From Paenibacillus sp. FSL R5-0623 (GTDB taxonomy: Bacteria > Bacillota > Bacilli > Paenibacillales > Paenibacillaceae): a DNA stretch of 64,000 nucleotides. The position numbers were made by a program, and so were the translations under genes. Every line of letters begins with the position of its first letter. The first letter of the stretch is position 1. Under the pieces are notes generated by a model. The model had not been told where the DNA came from. It saw only the letters and a list, made by a program, of their open reading frames with translations, and made no database searches. The stretch lies in NCBI RefSeq assembly GCF_037974265.1, contig NZ_CP150233.1:5766001-5830000 (forward strand). The letters run 5' to 3'. Below, in pieces: positions 38,578 to 49,122 of this stretch.

Positions 38578-38958
38578 ATGATTTTTAAATCAGCAAAAAT
38601 TAATGCTTTTCGCACTTGGGGATTACTACTGACCATGCTAGGTATGGGCCTAATGATACTGGGAACAGCCGGGATTGTTTTCTGGGGACATGCAGGCAAG
38701 GTCTTCGCAGCTGTAGGGCTCGTCATCGGACTGATTGCCATGATGGCCAGTCTAGCCATTTATTTCTGGGCGGGTATGCTCTCCACCAGTGCAGTACAAG
38801 TCGACTGTCCGGAATGCGGGAAGTTAACCAAAATGCTTGGCAAAACAGATCGTTGTATGTTCTGTCATACCATCCTCACCCTGGACCCTAATAAAGCCAA
38901 TATGACCAGTCAACAACTGAAAGCACCTTCTACACAAGTTCCCCCCACCGATGGTTAG
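38578..38958 (+). CDS. ygzB: YgzB/DUF2614-family zinc-ribbon membrane protein
   Basis: 126 aa with two membrane segments (about 14-34 and 42-64) and a C-terminal zinc ribbon CPECGKLTKMLGKTDRCMFC. TAGGAGC precedes ATG 38578. Divergent from ygxA. In B. subtilis this gene lies between perR and ygxA; here the GH18 gene is inserted between it and perR. Role unknown. Confidence 0.9.
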   Translation: MIFKSAKINAFRTWGLLLTMLGMGLMILGTAGIVFWGHAGKVFAAVGLVIGLIAMMASLAIYFWAGMLSTSAVQVDCPECGKLTKMLGKTDRCMFCHTILTLDPNKANMTSQQLKAPSTQVPPTDG

Positions 38959-39018
38959 CATGAAATGATCTCCAACCGCTAAATTTCTTTTCCCTTAATT
39001 CCATTGAAGAACAAAAAA

Positions 39019-39047
39019 AGGCCCGGTATGTTTACCGGACCTTTTTG
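39019..39047. terminator. Bidirectional terminator between ygzB and the GH18 gene
   Basis: AGGCCCGGTA (39019-39028) pairs with TACCGGACCT (39033-39042); plus strand continues TTTTT and the minus strand ends in TTTTTTT. Confidence 0.85.
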
Positions 39048-39227
39048 GACTTGGCTTGTAAGTAGGCCTTGTTGCTGTTATCAAGGCTAAGATATGAAGC
39101 TAAGTTATAATTTCTAAGGCTAATAAAATGATAGATTACATGTAAGATGGTATCAGACGGGAGCAACTTCTGACTTTTGCAAAGCAAAACAAGAGAAGCG
39201 ATCCGTCGAACACGAAGCATGAGTAAA

Positions 39228-40958
39228 TTATTTCTGGTAACCGGCCTGCTTCAATACCTCCCATGCAGAGGCATTAGCAAAACTCCGATTCCACGCAGCC
39301 ACTCCGCCCAGCTTCAGCGAAGCAATCAAGTCCACACGCGCCTGAAGGGACACGGCATCTTCGATCCATATTTTCTTGGTGGCTCCGTCTTCCTTATATT
39401 CCACATAGTTCTGTCCACTTGCCTGATCCAGTTCAGGTTTGAGTTTCTTCTCTTGGATCAGCTCCACAATGGTATTCATGCCCACTGCTTTGGAAGATAC
39501 TTTAACCTCACCCTGATCATTCTTCTCTTCCGTCCATATCCGGGTATAGAGCGGAACCGCCATGATCAACTTGTTAGAAGGGACTTCATCCTCCTCAAGT
39601 ATGCGTCTCATGGAAGCCTCGGTCCAAGGCAGAGATGCTACCGAACCTGCCTTGGGACTGGCCGCCCAATGTTCATCATAAGCCATCACAATAACATAGT
39701 CTGCAAAAGAACCTAATGCACGGCGATCCAGAAAGGCAGACCACATCTCACTGTTCGATTTTGGTGTTACATCGATTGATAACATCAATCCATGTATACG
39801 AGCCATCGCCTTGATCTCGCGCACAAACTGCGTAATATTCGGCCCGTCATCGGTATACACGTTCTCAAAGTCGATGTTGATACCATCCAATTGATACGTC
39901 TGTGCATACTCTAACATCTGCTCAATAATATGAGTGCGTGTCTCGTAAGAAGCTACAGCTTCTTTTGTAACGTCCGGATCAAAGCTGTTATCCATGAGTC
40001 CCCATACTTCCATACCCGAACGGTGAGCCCAGTTCACGTAAGCTTGGTTTCCCTTGCTTTTCACAGTGCCTTGTCCATCCGTAATATGAAACCATGTAGG
40101 GCTGACCACATTCACACCAGACATTTTACCGATAGAGCCCACATCAGGCTGACGATTGTACACGGCCTCCCAAACCAGATTTACCGGTTTATTCTGCCAC
40201 TTCTTCTCTGCTGCAGTCAGCGTATATTTGGGCAAGTCCACCTTCTTTTTCTCGGTGAGGACGATATAATCATTATCTACATATCCGGCATATCCATTAT
40301 CGAGTTGAACAAAACTCTGTTTATCACCCGTCTGCCATACACGTACCCGTGCATCCTTTTCCATATCGGCAATGATTGGTGAGGATTCTCCCCCACGTTT
40401 ATATAACGGCACCGTTTTGTCGGCTTTGGATGATAACGTATCAATCTCTGCATACTGTATCATGTCTCCACCACGCATCAGCAGCACAGCACCTGTTACT
40501 GAATCTTCCTGTACGGTTATGCCATATACTTCTTTCAAAGGTTTGAGCGGAATATAGGCTTCTCCGTCCTTAACCTCAGGCTTAACTGTCATAGGATAAT
40601 TTTTGTGATTAAGTTCTGCTTGTGTGCTTCCATCTTTCATATGAAGGACTCGCTGAGGAGAGGCAATGATGATATCTCCCGATTCTGATTCATAACGTAT
40701 GCCTGCATCAATCGCTTCTTGCAGCACATCTACAGGCAACTTGAGTTGATCTCCTGTACCCAGAGCGTCTCCATCCATCAGTTGGCCATCTACAAAAATA
40801 GGCTGGCTTCTTCCTACCCAGTCGGGGTCTTCATGGGTCTGATTCAACCATACATTTGTTATAAGCCAGTAAGCCCCCCCGGCGATCAGACAAGCCCCTA
40901 GAAAACCGGGCCAAAATGAACGTCGCTTCTGACGTGTATATCTGCTTTTTCTACCCAA
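39228..40958 (-). CDS. Secreted or membrane-anchored GH18 family protein (SleL/YaaH-like)
   Basis: 576 aa. After a basic N-terminus, residues about 15-33 form one membrane segment (FLGACLIAGGAYWLITNVWL). Then come a copper-amine-oxidase-N-type beta domain (about 75-180), an SH3-like domain (about 190-245), and a GH18 TIM barrel to the end. The catalytic signature LDGINIDFENV (Glu near 366) is intact. Such proteins act on peptidoglycan or chitin-like chains, in spore formers often in the spore cortex. Start is TTG 40958, with GGAGGTAGACG upstream. Confidence 0.88.
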   Translation of the reverse strand: MGRKSRYTRQKRRSFWPGFLGACLIAGGAYWLITNVWLNQTHEDPDWVGRSQPIFVDGQLMDGDALGTGDQLKLPVDVLQEAIDAGIRYESESGDIIIASPQRVLHMKDGSTQAELNHKNYPMTVKPEVKDGEAYIPLKPLKEVYGITVQEDSVTGAVLLMRGGDMIQYAEIDTLSSKADKTVPLYKRGGESSPIIADMEKDARVRVWQTGDKQSFVQLDNGYAGYVDNDYIVLTEKKKVDLPKYTLTAAEKKWQNKPVNLVWEAVYNRQPDVGSIGKMSGVNVVSPTWFHITDGQGTVKSKGNQAYVNWAHRSGMEVWGLMDNSFDPDVTKEAVASYETRTHIIEQMLEYAQTYQLDGINIDFENVYTDDGPNITQFVREIKAMARIHGLMLSIDVTPKSNSEMWSAFLDRRALGSFADYVIVMAYDEHWAASPKAGSVASLPWTEASMRRILEEDEVPSNKLIMAVPLYTRIWTEEKNDQGEVKVSSKAVGMNTIVELIQEKKLKPELDQASGQNYVEYKEDGATKKIWIEDAVSLQARVDLIASLKLGGVAAWNRSFANASAWEVLKQAGYQK

Positions 40959-41036
40959 ACGTCTACCTCCGTTAATTATGCTGATCATAAGGATGTGCGC
41001 ATAAGTTGTTATAAAATGAGCATTTTGCATAAATGC

Positions 41037-41077
41037 TAAAAAAAAACGTGAAGAATCCATACTGAATTCTGCACGTT
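41037..41077 (-). terminator. Rho-independent terminator of perR
   Basis: AACGTGAAGAAT (41045-41056) pairs with ATTCTGCACGTT (41066-41077), with one mismatch; the minus strand continues with nine Ts. Confidence 0.85.
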
Positions 41078-41097
41078 AATATTGTAATTCAACTCTC

Positions 41098-41520
41098 TTA
41101 ATCCCTGCAACTTTTACAAACTCCATATACTTCCAATCGGTGACCGTGTACTTCGAATCCTGTACTAGACTCCGCCTGAAGCTCTACACTTTTGAGTGAA
41201 GGATAGCTGAAGTCTTCAATCTTGCCGCATTGATCACAGATAACATGATAATGATCCGTCACATTGGCATCGAAGCGACTTGAATTATCTCCGTATGTCA
41301 ATTCCCGGACCATGCCAGCTTCCAGAAACATCTTCAAATTATTATATACCGTTGCCACGCTCATACTGGGAAATTGGGGTTCAAGGGCTCGGTAAATTTC
41401 ATCGGCTGTCGGATGCCCCATGGATTCCATCAGATAGTTCAATATGGCATGACGCTGGGGTGTAATACGGACACCGGTCGTTTTCAGATGCTCCAACGCA
41501 TGTTGGACACGTGTTGCCAT
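41098..41520 (-). CDS. perR: Peroxide-sensing Fur-family repressor PerR
   Basis: 140 aa. Winged-helix DNA-binding domain ([29 protein letters not shown]), then regulatory metal ligands [16 protein letters not shown]. The residue after CGKIE is Asp (EDF), as in PerR, where Fur has Glu. Two structural-zinc CxxC pairs (CDQCGK, CKSCRD) are complete. The start ATG 41520 has GGCGGTGG upstream. Expected to repress oxidative-stress genes through Fe/Mn binding. Confidence 0.93.
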   Translation of the reverse strand: MATRVQHALEHLKTTGVRITPQRHAILNYLMESMGHPTADEIYRALEPQFPSMSVATVYNNLKMFLEAGMVRELTYGDNSSRFDANVTDHYHVICDQCGKIEDFSYPSLKSVELQAESSTGFEVHGHRLEVYGVCKSCRD

Positions 41521-41687
41521 AAAACCCACCGCCTTACCTTTCATTCTCTGGTGAAGAGTAAGTTACTGTCTCCTCGCTCAGAGTTGATTCCCGGCCATTA
41601 AGAACGACAATCCATCTTTCATGCCGTGTAATCTTGCCAGTGTACATTTATTGTACGGCGATTACAAGTTTATTGTCAACGCGGCAG

Positions 41688-43097
41688 TCAAGGAACCTCT
41701 GTAGAATCCTCCTGGGAATTTGCTCCGTCTTCGGTTGTCTGTTCCAGATTCTCAGCCGTATCTTCAGAATCAGGTGTAACTGTTTCAGGCGTAGATACAG
41801 CCGGGTTACTCTGAATGGTGAGATCGCTGTTGCCTTCGATTTTCACCCTGTACTCGCCCTCACCGAGCTGGCCTTCTATGGTTTTATTCTGTACTTTGAA
41901 CGGCAGATCCGTACTCAGATCTCCATAACTGCTGGAACCCACAAGACTGTAGTCTCCACGATCAGGAAGTAATACGTTAATGGCTCCCACCGCACTGTAC
42001 ACATCCCAGTCCCCTCCGACTTTGGTAGATACGATGTTAATACTGCCATTAAGTGATTGGGCTTTGATTCCCAGATTGGCTCCATCCAGCGTAATATTGC
42101 CGTTGCGTGTCTCTGCGATGAATTCACCAACGGAGTCCGCAATACTGATACTTCCCACTTGTGTAGCAAGATCTACATCGCCGGAAATACCGCGAGCCTT
42201 CATGTCTCCACGGTTACTGTCCAGATCGACATTACCTATGGCGTTGGCTACAATGACATCTCCGTTCAACGTTTTCCCGGAGATATCTCCAACAGCATTG
42301 GTAATCCGGATACGTCCGTTACCCGTTTCGGCCAATATGGTACTAATGGCCTCCGGACGATTTAATAATATGGCTCCATTGGAAGTTCGAATATCCAGAT
42401 TAAAACGACGATCATCCGGGATCGTTATGGTAAGATTCATACGCGGCTGTGTTTTTTCATTGACTCCATACGTCTTGCCTGTAGCTTTGATATAAATCAC
42501 TTTTGTACCATCGGCCTCTACAAAAGAGGCTGCTGCAACGGCCTTTGCCTGTACTTCCGTCGTCTGATCTACCCAGATCACCGTCCGTACTTCAATCTCA
42601 TCCGTATCTCCGCGTTGTACCGAGATATCTCCGTTGACACCTTCAACCACCAGGTCTGACGTATCCATGCGAACAGGTACACGAATCGTGCCCTTATCCT
42701 CCATATATCCTGCCGCTTGACTATAGTCCATGGATGCCGCTCCGAGATTTAGACTCACTCTATTCCATAAGTGCATGTAATGATCCTGCTCGGTGACGAT
42801 AAATACGGAAGCTGCCAAAATCAGTGAGGTTAGAATGCCTTTGGCATCGGGTCTGAAACGTACTTTGATTTGCTCATCAGGATTGCTCGGGTTATCCGAT
42901 TGCACCTTGTTTCTTCTGCGTGTCCACAGGAACAGCACAATATATTCAACACCTAAAACAACGAGCAAAAATGGCCACCAGTCCACCATCTCATATACAA
43001 AGTCAGTTCCCCACCGTTTATCCAAAATCAACAGCACACCGACCGCTATGATTAAGGCGGCAGCCGTATAGCGGCCAACCCGGACTTTACGGTTCAT
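41688..43097 (-). CDS. DUF4097-family beta-helix protein with membrane anchor
   Basis: 469 aa. Three hydrophobic segments in the first 110 residues, starting YTAAALIIAVGVLLILDK. Residues about 150-410 are a beta-solenoid with repeating GNGxIxITN- and GDVDLxT-type rungs, characteristic of the DUF4097/LiaF-like family. A Thr/Glu/Asp-rich tail of 40 residues ends the chain. Start ATG 43097, with GAGGAGGGAACG upstream. Probably envelope-associated; 26 bases after the TM2-like gene, so the two are likely one operon. Confidence 0.83.
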   Translation of the reverse strand: MNRKVRVGRYTAAALIIAVGVLLILDKRWGTDFVYEMVDWWPFLLVVLGVEYIVLFLWTRRRNKVQSDNPSNPDEQIKVRFRPDAKGILTSLILAASVFIVTEQDHYMHLWNRVSLNLGAASMDYSQAAGYMEDKGTIRVPVRMDTSDLVVEGVNGDISVQRGDTDEIEVRTVIWVDQTTEVQAKAVAAASFVEADGTKVIYIKATGKTYGVNEKTQPRMNLTITIPDDRRFNLDIRTSNGAILLNRPEAISTILAETGNGRIRITNAVGDISGKTLNGDVIVANAIGNVDLDSNRGDMKARGISGDVDLATQVGSISIADSVGEFIAETRNGNITLDGANLGIKAQSLNGSINIVSTKVGGDWDVYSAVGAINVLLPDRGDYSLVGSSSYGDLSTDLPFKVQNKTIEGQLGEGEYRVKIEGNSDLTIQSNPAVSTPETVTPDSEDTAENLEQTTEDGANSQEDSTEVP

Positions 43098-43123
43098 CAC
43101 GTTCCCTCCTCGTATCATTTCCA

Positions 43124-43717
43124 CTACATTTTTTTCTTGTTCAACATCACCCAGAACTCACGACCAAACAATAGCAAACCGCCTACGATCATGAGAACCG
43201 CAAATGAATATCCACCGTACATGGCGAGAATCTCTTGAAACCAACGTGGTTTGCGGAAAAACAGCACCATCAAAGACCCTCCCACAATCAGAAGTAATCC
43301 AAACGATATGCCTCTCTCCCAGACCATCATTGCATCTCTTGTAGAACGTTCATTGGTTATCGGCTTGTCCGGAGTTGCCTGGGTCACTGCTCTACGTCTG
43401 CGCATCATGACCCAATCTGCAGATTGCAACACATCATATACATTGTAAAAGTAAATAACCGGGATACACAAAGCCAGCAAGATGAGCAATGGCACATTGA
43501 TCTGTATTCCAATGGATGAGAAGTACAATACTGCTGACAGATCAAGCAAAACAAGCAGCATAAAGGTCAAACCTCTCATGTACAATCTCAGATAAATATG
43601 ACCCAGCCCAGGGATAATGGCACTCAGTAATCCCGCAATAAACTTGTGAGCCCGATTTCTCACCGGTTTGGTCTGAACTGCATGGGTCTTTTTGTTCAAT
43701 TGACGTCTCCGTTTCAT
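43124..43717 (-). CDS. TM2-like multispan membrane protein
   Basis: 197 aa. Basic N-terminus, then FIAGLLSAIIPGLGHIYLRL, the glycine-rich repeat of TM2-type domains, and three or four more segments. AGAGAGGAG precedes ATG 43717. First gene of a two-gene operon with the DUF4097 protein. No function can be assigned. Confidence 0.75.
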   Translation of the reverse strand: MKRRRQLNKKTHAVQTKPVRNRAHKFIAGLLSAIIPGLGHIYLRLYMRGLTFMLLVLLDLSAVLYFSSIGIQINVPLLILLALCIPVIYFYNVYDVLQSADWVMMRRRRAVTQATPDKPITNERSTRDAMMVWERGISFGLLLIVGGSLMVLFFRKPRWFQEILAMYGGYSFAVLMIVGGLLLFGREFWVMLNKKKM

Positions 43718-43814
43718 AACATACTCCTCTCTTCTGATCTGACCTTCCGCTCTTCATGCATTTGGTTAGATAGTACCCTAAAGAGCAAGGAGAGTAACTG
43801 GAAGAAATATGGAT

Positions 43815-43857
43815 ATGACCAAAAACCCTCCGGCACTACTGGCCTGTGGAGGGTTGT
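43815..43857 (-). terminator. Terminator of the mgtC-like gene
   Basis: ACCCTCC...GGAGGGT with inner GGC/GCC contact; the minus strand continues TTTTTGG. Confidence 0.8.
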
Positions 43858-43864
43858 AATTCAT

Positions 43865-44575
43865 TTATTCGATCGACACCTTGGTAACGTGTTCCCATTG
43901 TCTTAACTTGGATACCAAACCTACCGTTTGGAAATCATGCGGTACCTGGACATGTAATACAATCTCAATTTTACGTTCAACCGACACCATCTCTGCATAA
44001 GCCAGGTCTTGTTCATTCACGGTAATTTTACGGATCTTGATCTTCTCCTGCTCCATACATGAAGACAGTTGTTCGAGAAAACCAGGTTCAGACAACGTAT
44101 GAAGTGTAACGACATGCATCTTGTTCCCTCGTAAATACCTCAGCTCCAGTTTGTTAAATACCCAGAGATTAAGCAATACCAGGACGGTAGATACGATCGA
44201 TGCAAAAAAGAATCCCGCACCTGCTGCGAGCCCAATGGCTGCAACAACCCAGATTGAAGCAGCTGTAGTCAGTCCGGTAATGGATTTTCCCGTAAAGAGA
44301 ATTGTCCCTGCTCCCAGGAATCCGACACCAGTAATTACAGCAGTAGCCAGACGCGCTGGATCGATCCTTACATTTAATTCATTAGCAAAATCTTTAAAGC
44401 CATAAACAGACAACATCATAATCAGTGCAGAGCCAAGACATACCAGGATATGGGTACGCAAACCGGCAGCATGATTGGACCGTTCCCGCTCCAGGCCTAC
44501 GAGCCCTCCAAGCAGCATAGCCAGCAATAATCGTAATAAAATGTGCCACTCATCAATGAACCAGGGATCGCCCAA
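43865..44575 (-). CDS. MgtC/SapB-family membrane protein
   Basis: 236 aa. Five hydrophobic segments; LLAMLLGGLVGLERERSNHAAG and AVITGVGFLGAGTIL are the hallmark MgtC motifs, followed by an ACT-like soluble tail (MHVVTLHTLSE...). In enterobacteria MgtC is linked to magnesium limitation; no Mg transporter is adjacent here. Start is TTG 44575, with GGAGGAAT upstream. Confidence 0.9.
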   Translation of the reverse strand: MGDPWFIDEWHILLRLLLAMLLGGLVGLERERSNHAAGLRTHILVCLGSALIMMLSVYGFKDFANELNVRIDPARLATAVITGVGFLGAGTILFTGKSITGLTTAASIWVVAAIGLAAGAGFFFASIVSTVLVLLNLWVFNKLELRYLRGNKMHVVTLHTLSEPGFLEQLSSCMEQEKIKIRKITVNEQDLAYAEMVSVERKIEIVLHVQVPHDFQTVGLVSKLRQWEHVTKVSIE

Positions 44576-44607
44576 AGTCGGTATTCCTCCTCAAGTTGTT
44601 AATATTA

Positions 44608-45069
44608 TTAAAGTTTATTCTTGTGAAAAGTCGTTAATTCCACTCCAGGTGCAATCTGTGTGACTTCCACGGGGTTAAAACCAAATTTGGTGTACAGATT
44701 CACTGCGGGTTGATTCAGCGTTCCTGTGGAGACGATATAACGCGGAAGATCCGCATGCTGTTCCAACACATACGTCATTAAAGATGCCGCAATTCCCTTG
44801 CGAAAGTGATCCGGGTGCACCATCATTCGTGTAATGGTCAGTGTGTTCTCCTCTTCCTCCGCTACAGCGACAGCCCCGATAAGTTCTCCGTCATCATGGA
44901 CACCATAAAAGTGCTCTCCGCAATCCCGAAGTGTCTCCATCGTATCCATCAAAGGAGGAATCTCCTGAAATCCGATGATTTCAGCTTCCAATCGATAGGC
45001 CACATGTTGAAGTCTCCATAACTGTCCCAACGTCTCCAGATCACTTAGTGACAATGATTGAATATTCAT
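44608..45069 (-). CDS. GNAT-family N-acetyltransferase
   Basis: 153 aa. Core motifs: LIGAVAVAEE, LTITRMMVHPDHFRKGIAAS (acetyl-CoA pyrophosphate loop, R/Q-x-x-G-x-A) and NLYTKFGF near the end. Start ATG 45069 with GGGGGAAC upstream. Substrate unknown. Transcribed just before the mgtC-like gene. Confidence 0.9.
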   Translation of the reverse strand: MNIQSLSLSDLETLGQLWRLQHVAYRLEAEIIGFQEIPPLMDTMETLRDCGEHFYGVHDDGELIGAVAVAEEEENTLTITRMMVHPDHFRKGIAASLMTYVLEQHADLPRYIVSTGTLNQPAVNLYTKFGFNPVEVTQIAPGVELTTFHKNKL

Positions 45070-45107
45070 ATCCGTTCCCCCGTCCGAATTTCTTTTATAT
45101 CTTTCAT

Positions 45108-45142
45108 AACAAAAAGAGGCTGTCACAGGGACGAGCCTCTTT
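45108..45142 (-). terminator. Terminator of gatCAB
   Basis: AAAGAGGCT (45113-45121) pairs with AGCCTCTTT (45134-45142); the minus strand continues TTG and T-rich sequence. Confidence 0.85.
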
Positions 45143-45164
45143 CTGTCCGGCCTCACCGGAAGGA

Positions 45165-46604
45165 TTAGCGGTTCAGTACATCTGCAAGCAGTTGGTTGGC
45201 TAGAGCGGGATTCGCCTTGCCTTTACTTTCTTTCATAACCTGACCAACAAGGAAGCCAATGGCTTTTTGTTTACCAGCCTTATAATCTTCCACAGATTGA
45301 GGATTGTTCGCCACAACCTGCTCCACGATGGCTAGAATGGCACCTTCATCACTAATCTGCACAAGACCCTTCTCTTCAACGATCTGCTGTGGAAGCTTGC
45401 CGCTCTCCAGCATTTCCTTGAATACGGTTTTCGCGATTTTACTGTTAATGGTGCCCTTCTCAAGCAAGCCAATCATCTCACCCAAACCTTGGCCTGTTAG
45501 TGGAACCTGAGTCACCTCGAGGTTGCTCGTATTCAGGTAACCCAGTAAGTCGCCCATAATCCAGTTGGATACGGATTTTGCATCCTGAGTGAATTTCAGG
45601 CTATCTTCAAAAAGATCAGCAATAGCTTTCGATGAAGTAATAACCTCTGCATCATAACTAGGCAATCCGTAATCAGCCGTGTAACGAGCCTTACGTTCGT
45701 CCGGAAGCTCAGGTATGGTAGCCTTGATCCGCTCTTTCCAGTCTGCATCAATATGCAGCTTCACGAGATCCGGGTCCGGGAAATAACGATAGTCATGCGC
45801 CTGTTCCTTGCCACGCATCGACAGTGTTTTTCCTTGAGCTTCGTCCCAACGACGCGTCTCCTGAACCACTTCACCGCCATCATCCAGAATTTCAGCCTGC
45901 CGATACTGTTCATATTCCAGACCACGCTGCACACCACGGAAGGAGTTCATGTTTTTCAGCTCGGCTCTTGTCCCCAGCTTCTCCTGACCATGTGGACGCA
46001 AACTGATGTTGGCGTCACAACGCAGTGAACCTTCTTCCATCTTCACATCCGACACATCACAGTACTGCATGATTGCACGCAATTTTTCAAGATACGCACG
46101 CGCTTCTTCCGGAGAAGAAATCTCAGGTTCGGATACAATCTCCACCAGCGGGGTACCGACACGGTTGAAGTCCACCAAAGACGCGTATCCGCCATCGATA
46201 TGTGTAAGCTTCCCTGCATCTTCTTCCAAGTGAAGACGTGTGATGCCAATTCGTTTCGTTTCACCATTCACTTCGATATCAATCCAGCCGTTCTCACCGA
46301 TCGGTTGATCGAATTGCGAGATCTGATAGGCTTTGGGTGAATCGGGATAAAAGTAGTTTTTACGGTCAAACTTGCTGACATCAGCAATCGTACAATTCAG
46401 GGCCATCGCTGCCTTCATAGCGTAGTCTACCGCCTGACGATTCAGTACAGGCAGTACGCCCGGATGTCCGAGACAGACCGGGCAGGTATGTGTATTCGGC
46501 GGAGCTCCAAAAGCTGTGGAGCAGCCGCAGAAAATTTTGGAGTTTGTATGCAACTCCACGTGGACTTCAAGTCCAACGACCGTTTCATATTTAGATGCGG
46601 ACAT
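45165..46604 (-). CDS. gatB: Asp-tRNA(Asn)/Glu-tRNA(Gln) amidotransferase subunit B
   Basis: 479 aa. Catalytic kinase subunit that activates Glu-tRNA(Gln). [23 protein letters not shown], zinc-ligand pair CPVCLGHPG, and the C-terminal YqeY-like domain ([20 protein letters not shown]) are all present. ATG 46604 preceded by GGAGGAATAT. Third gene of the operon. Confidence 0.98.
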   Translation of the reverse strand: MSASKYETVVGLEVHVELHTNSKIFCGCSTAFGAPPNTHTCPVCLGHPGVLPVLNRQAVDYAMKAAMALNCTIADVSKFDRKNYFYPDSPKAYQISQFDQPIGENGWIDIEVNGETKRIGITRLHLEEDAGKLTHIDGGYASLVDFNRVGTPLVEIVSEPEISSPEEARAYLEKLRAIMQYCDVSDVKMEEGSLRCDANISLRPHGQEKLGTRAELKNMNSFRGVQRGLEYEQYRQAEILDDGGEVVQETRRWDEAQGKTLSMRGKEQAHDYRYFPDPDLVKLHIDADWKERIKATIPELPDERKARYTADYGLPSYDAEVITSSKAIADLFEDSLKFTQDAKSVSNWIMGDLLGYLNTSNLEVTQVPLTGQGLGEMIGLLEKGTINSKIAKTVFKEMLESGKLPQQIVEEKGLVQISDEGAILAIVEQVVANNPQSVEDYKAGKQKAIGFLVGQVMKESKGKANPALANQLLADVLNR

Positions 46605-46630
46605 TTCTATATTCCTCCGTTCCGGGCAGT

Positions 46631-48088
46631 CTACAGCTGCGGACGCTGCTTGTGGAATTCTGTATTTTGTTCAAACGCATGCGCTACACGCAATACGGTT
46701 GTTTCATCAAAGGCTTTACCGATAATTTGCAGGCCAACAGGCAATCCATCCGAGAATCCACATGGAATGCTAACGGCAGGGACACCAGCCAGGTTGACTG
46801 GAATCGTCAAAATATCGTTCAGATACATCGTAAGTGGATCATCCACCTGTGAACCCAGTTTGAACGCCGTAGTTGGCGCAGTTGGTCCGATAATCACATC
46901 ATATTTGGCAAATACATTGTCGAAATCCTGTTTGATCAATGTACGAACTTTCTGTGCTTTCAGATAATAGGCATCATAGTAACCCGAGCTGAGTGCATAC
47001 GTTCCAAGCATGATACGTCGTTTCACTTCGGGACCAAAGCCTTGACTGCGGGATTGATGATACAGATCCAACAAGTTGTCCGGATTGTCTGCACGTACGC
47101 CATAACGTACACCATCAAATCGAGCCAGGTTCGAAGAAGCCTCTGAAGAAGCCAGCAGGTAATACGTAGCCACCGCATATTCGGTATGCGGAAGGGATAC
47201 TTCTTCCCATGTTGCCCCCAGTCCTTCAAGAACTTTCAATGCAGACAGAACTGTCTCTTTCACTTGTGGATCGACGCCTTCACCGATGTATTCTTTCGGA
47301 ACAGCAATACGAAGTCCTTTGACATCACCTGTCAGTCCGCTCAAATAATCGGGGATTTCTACTTTTGCGGATGTCGAATCTTTGGCGTCATAACCAGCAA
47401 TGGCTTGCAATACATAAGCAGAATCTTCAACATTTTTCGTCAAAGGACCAATCTGATCCAGGGATGATGCAAATGCAACCAATCCAAAGCGGGAAACAAG
47501 TCCGTACGTTGGCTTCAATCCAACAACACCACAATACGAAGCAGGCTGTCTGATGGAGCCACCTGTATCTGATCCAAGCGTGAAGTATGCTTCTCCCGCA
47601 GCCACAGCTGCTGCAGAACCACCGCTGGAACCTCCTGGAACACGATCCAGTGCCCATGGATTACGTACAGGGGAGAAACTTGAATTCTCATTGGAGCCGC
47701 CCATGGCGAATTCGTCCATATTAAGTTTACCAATAGTTACGGTGTCCGCAGCTTTCAATTTCTCGACAACTGTCGCGTCATACACCGGGTCGAAATTACG
47801 AAGGAATTGGCTGCCACACGTCGTGCGCAGTCCATTCGTAACGATGTTATCCTTAATACCTACAGGCAGACCAAAAAGCAAACCTTTCTCCTCGCCGCTA
47901 ACCAGACGGTCATCCAGTTGACGTGCACGAGCGCGCGCTTGTTCTTCATCCAGTGCCAAATATGCCTTAACTTTATCATCATGCGCGCCAATGTTCTGAT
48001 ACGCCTGATCCACCAGATCGCTGACCGACAGCTCTTTGGCATGTAGCTTGTTATGTAACTCAGGCAACGATTGTTCAAATAAACTCAC
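46631..48088 (-). CDS. gatA: Asp-tRNA(Asn)/Glu-tRNA(Gln) amidotransferase subunit A
   Basis: 485-aa amidase that supplies ammonia to GatB. The amidase-signature catalytic triad is intact: Lys79 (GIKDNIV), Ser154 ([12 protein letters not shown]) and Ser178 ([12 protein letters not shown]). Start is GTG 48088 behind GGAAGGAGG. Confidence 0.98.
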   Translation of the reverse strand: MSLFEQSLPELHNKLHAKELSVSDLVDQAYQNIGAHDDKVKAYLALDEEQARARARQLDDRLVSGEEKGLLFGLPVGIKDNIVTNGLRTTCGSQFLRNFDPVYDATVVEKLKAADTVTIGKLNMDEFAMGGSNENSSFSPVRNPWALDRVPGGSSGGSAAAVAAGEAYFTLGSDTGGSIRQPASYCGVVGLKPTYGLVSRFGLVAFASSLDQIGPLTKNVEDSAYVLQAIAGYDAKDSTSAKVEIPDYLSGLTGDVKGLRIAVPKEYIGEGVDPQVKETVLSALKVLEGLGATWEEVSLPHTEYAVATYYLLASSEASSNLARFDGVRYGVRADNPDNLLDLYHQSRSQGFGPEVKRRIMLGTYALSSGYYDAYYLKAQKVRTLIKQDFDNVFAKYDVIIGPTAPTTAFKLGSQVDDPLTMYLNDILTIPVNLAGVPAVSIPCGFSDGLPVGLQIIGKAFDETTVLRVAHAFEQNTEFHKQRPQL

Positions 48089-48115
48089 TGTTTTTGTCCT
48101 CCTTCCGGTTATCCG

Positions 48116-48403
48116 TTATTCCATTACAGCAGGCACTTTAAACTGCCCGTCTTCTTCTTCCGGTGCATTGCGCATCACCTGTTCAATCGACAGGCTTTCT
48201 TTGGTCTCATCTTCACGCATAACATTGCTTACGTGCAGAACGTGAGTGGTGGGTTCGATGTCTTCCGTATCCAGCTCATTCAGCTTTTCTGCATATTTTA
48301 AAATCGCGTTCAGCTGACCTGTCAGGGTCTGTTCTTCTTCAGCAGTCAAGTTGAGCCGGGCCAGCTTGGCCACATGCTGAACGTCATTATTCGAAATACT
48401 CAT
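48116..48403 (-). CDS. gatC: Asp-tRNA(Asn)/Glu-tRNA(Gln) amidotransferase subunit C
   Basis: 95 aa. Small linker subunit; VQHVAKLARLNLTAEEEQTL and the C-terminal MREDE...RNAPEEEDGQFKVPAV match the family. First gene of gatCAB; the presence of the operon means Gln-tRNA, and possibly Asn-tRNA, is made by transamidation. Confidence 0.97.
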   Translation of the reverse strand: MSISNNDVQHVAKLARLNLTAEEEQTLTGQLNAILKYAEKLNELDTEDIEPTTHVLHVSNVMREDETKESLSIEQVMRNAPEEEDGQFKVPAVME

Positions 48404-48572
48404 TAGCGGATGCCTCCTTCATTCGTTCTGATTCCCGAAACGACCTGAAACGAATCGCTCGTTTAACGGGCTAAAGTCTCAAGATAACTTTTTTCATTAT
48501 AGGTGAGATAGTTCGACAATTCAATGCAAATGACCTCACAGGCTTCCGGGAAGCTAAAAACGAAATTATAAA

Positions 48573-48602
48573 ATAAAAAAGAGCCGGCATCAGCCGACTC
48601 TT
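48573..48602 (-). terminator. Terminator of the 48609 gene
   Basis: AAGAGCCGGC (48579-48588) pairs with GCCGACTCTT (48593-48602); minus strand continues TTTTTATTTT. Confidence 0.85.
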
Positions 48603-48608
48603 AAAATG

Positions 48609-48992
48609 CTAAATCCATGCACGCAGATTAACCTGCTTTATAAAATCCGCCTGTGACATAACATCGTTCGCGGGTTCTTCTTCCTCTTCCACAACTTGAA
48701 AATCTCCATTCATCAGATGATGAAACAGTTTCTCATTGTGTGTCGCAAGGGCGTAATCTATCAACGCTTCTCGCTCGACCCGCTCAGCTTCCTGCTTCAG
48801 CAGAACCTCTTCCAGATCGATGTCGCCGGATGGAACAAAAAAGTTCCGGTTCACCTGCGGCACTCGAAGCACGTAATCGAACGCATTGTCCGGATTCCGG
48901 TCATAAGCGATGACGAAACCATATTCCCCTACAGGAAGATTCTGCTCAAACGAATCCGCGACGATGACAACCTTCTCTCCTAATCGCAGCAT
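48609..48992 (-). CDS. Uncharacterised 127-aa protein with IDEAL-like motif
   Basis: N-terminal 60 residues form a small beta domain (GEKVVIVADSFEQNLPVGEY...PSGDIDLEE). Near residue 80, REALIDYALATHNEKLFHHL resembles an IDEAL-type helical motif. An acidic stretch EEEEEP follows. I do not know the function. Monocistronic with terminator. Confidence 0.6.
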   Translation of the reverse strand: MLRLGEKVVIVADSFEQNLPVGEYGFVIAYDRNPDNAFDYVLRVPQVNRNFFVPSGDIDLEEVLLKQEAERVEREALIDYALATHNEKLFHHLMNGDFQVVEEEEEPANDVMSQADFIKQVNLRAWI

Positions 48993-49122
48993 CGTCTAAC
49001 CTCCTGGTAGTCTATCTTTTTATTATTTGTATAGTCTACTAGAAAAGAATAACGATGTCTAGGAATACTAGAATTAAACAACATATTTGTGCAAAATCTT
49101 TTTTTCCATTTTTAAAATAATG

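Noticed and set aside
41980-42495. 171-codon plus-strand ORF
   Set aside because: Antisense to the repetitive DUF4097 beta-solenoid gene; the repetition explains the open frame.
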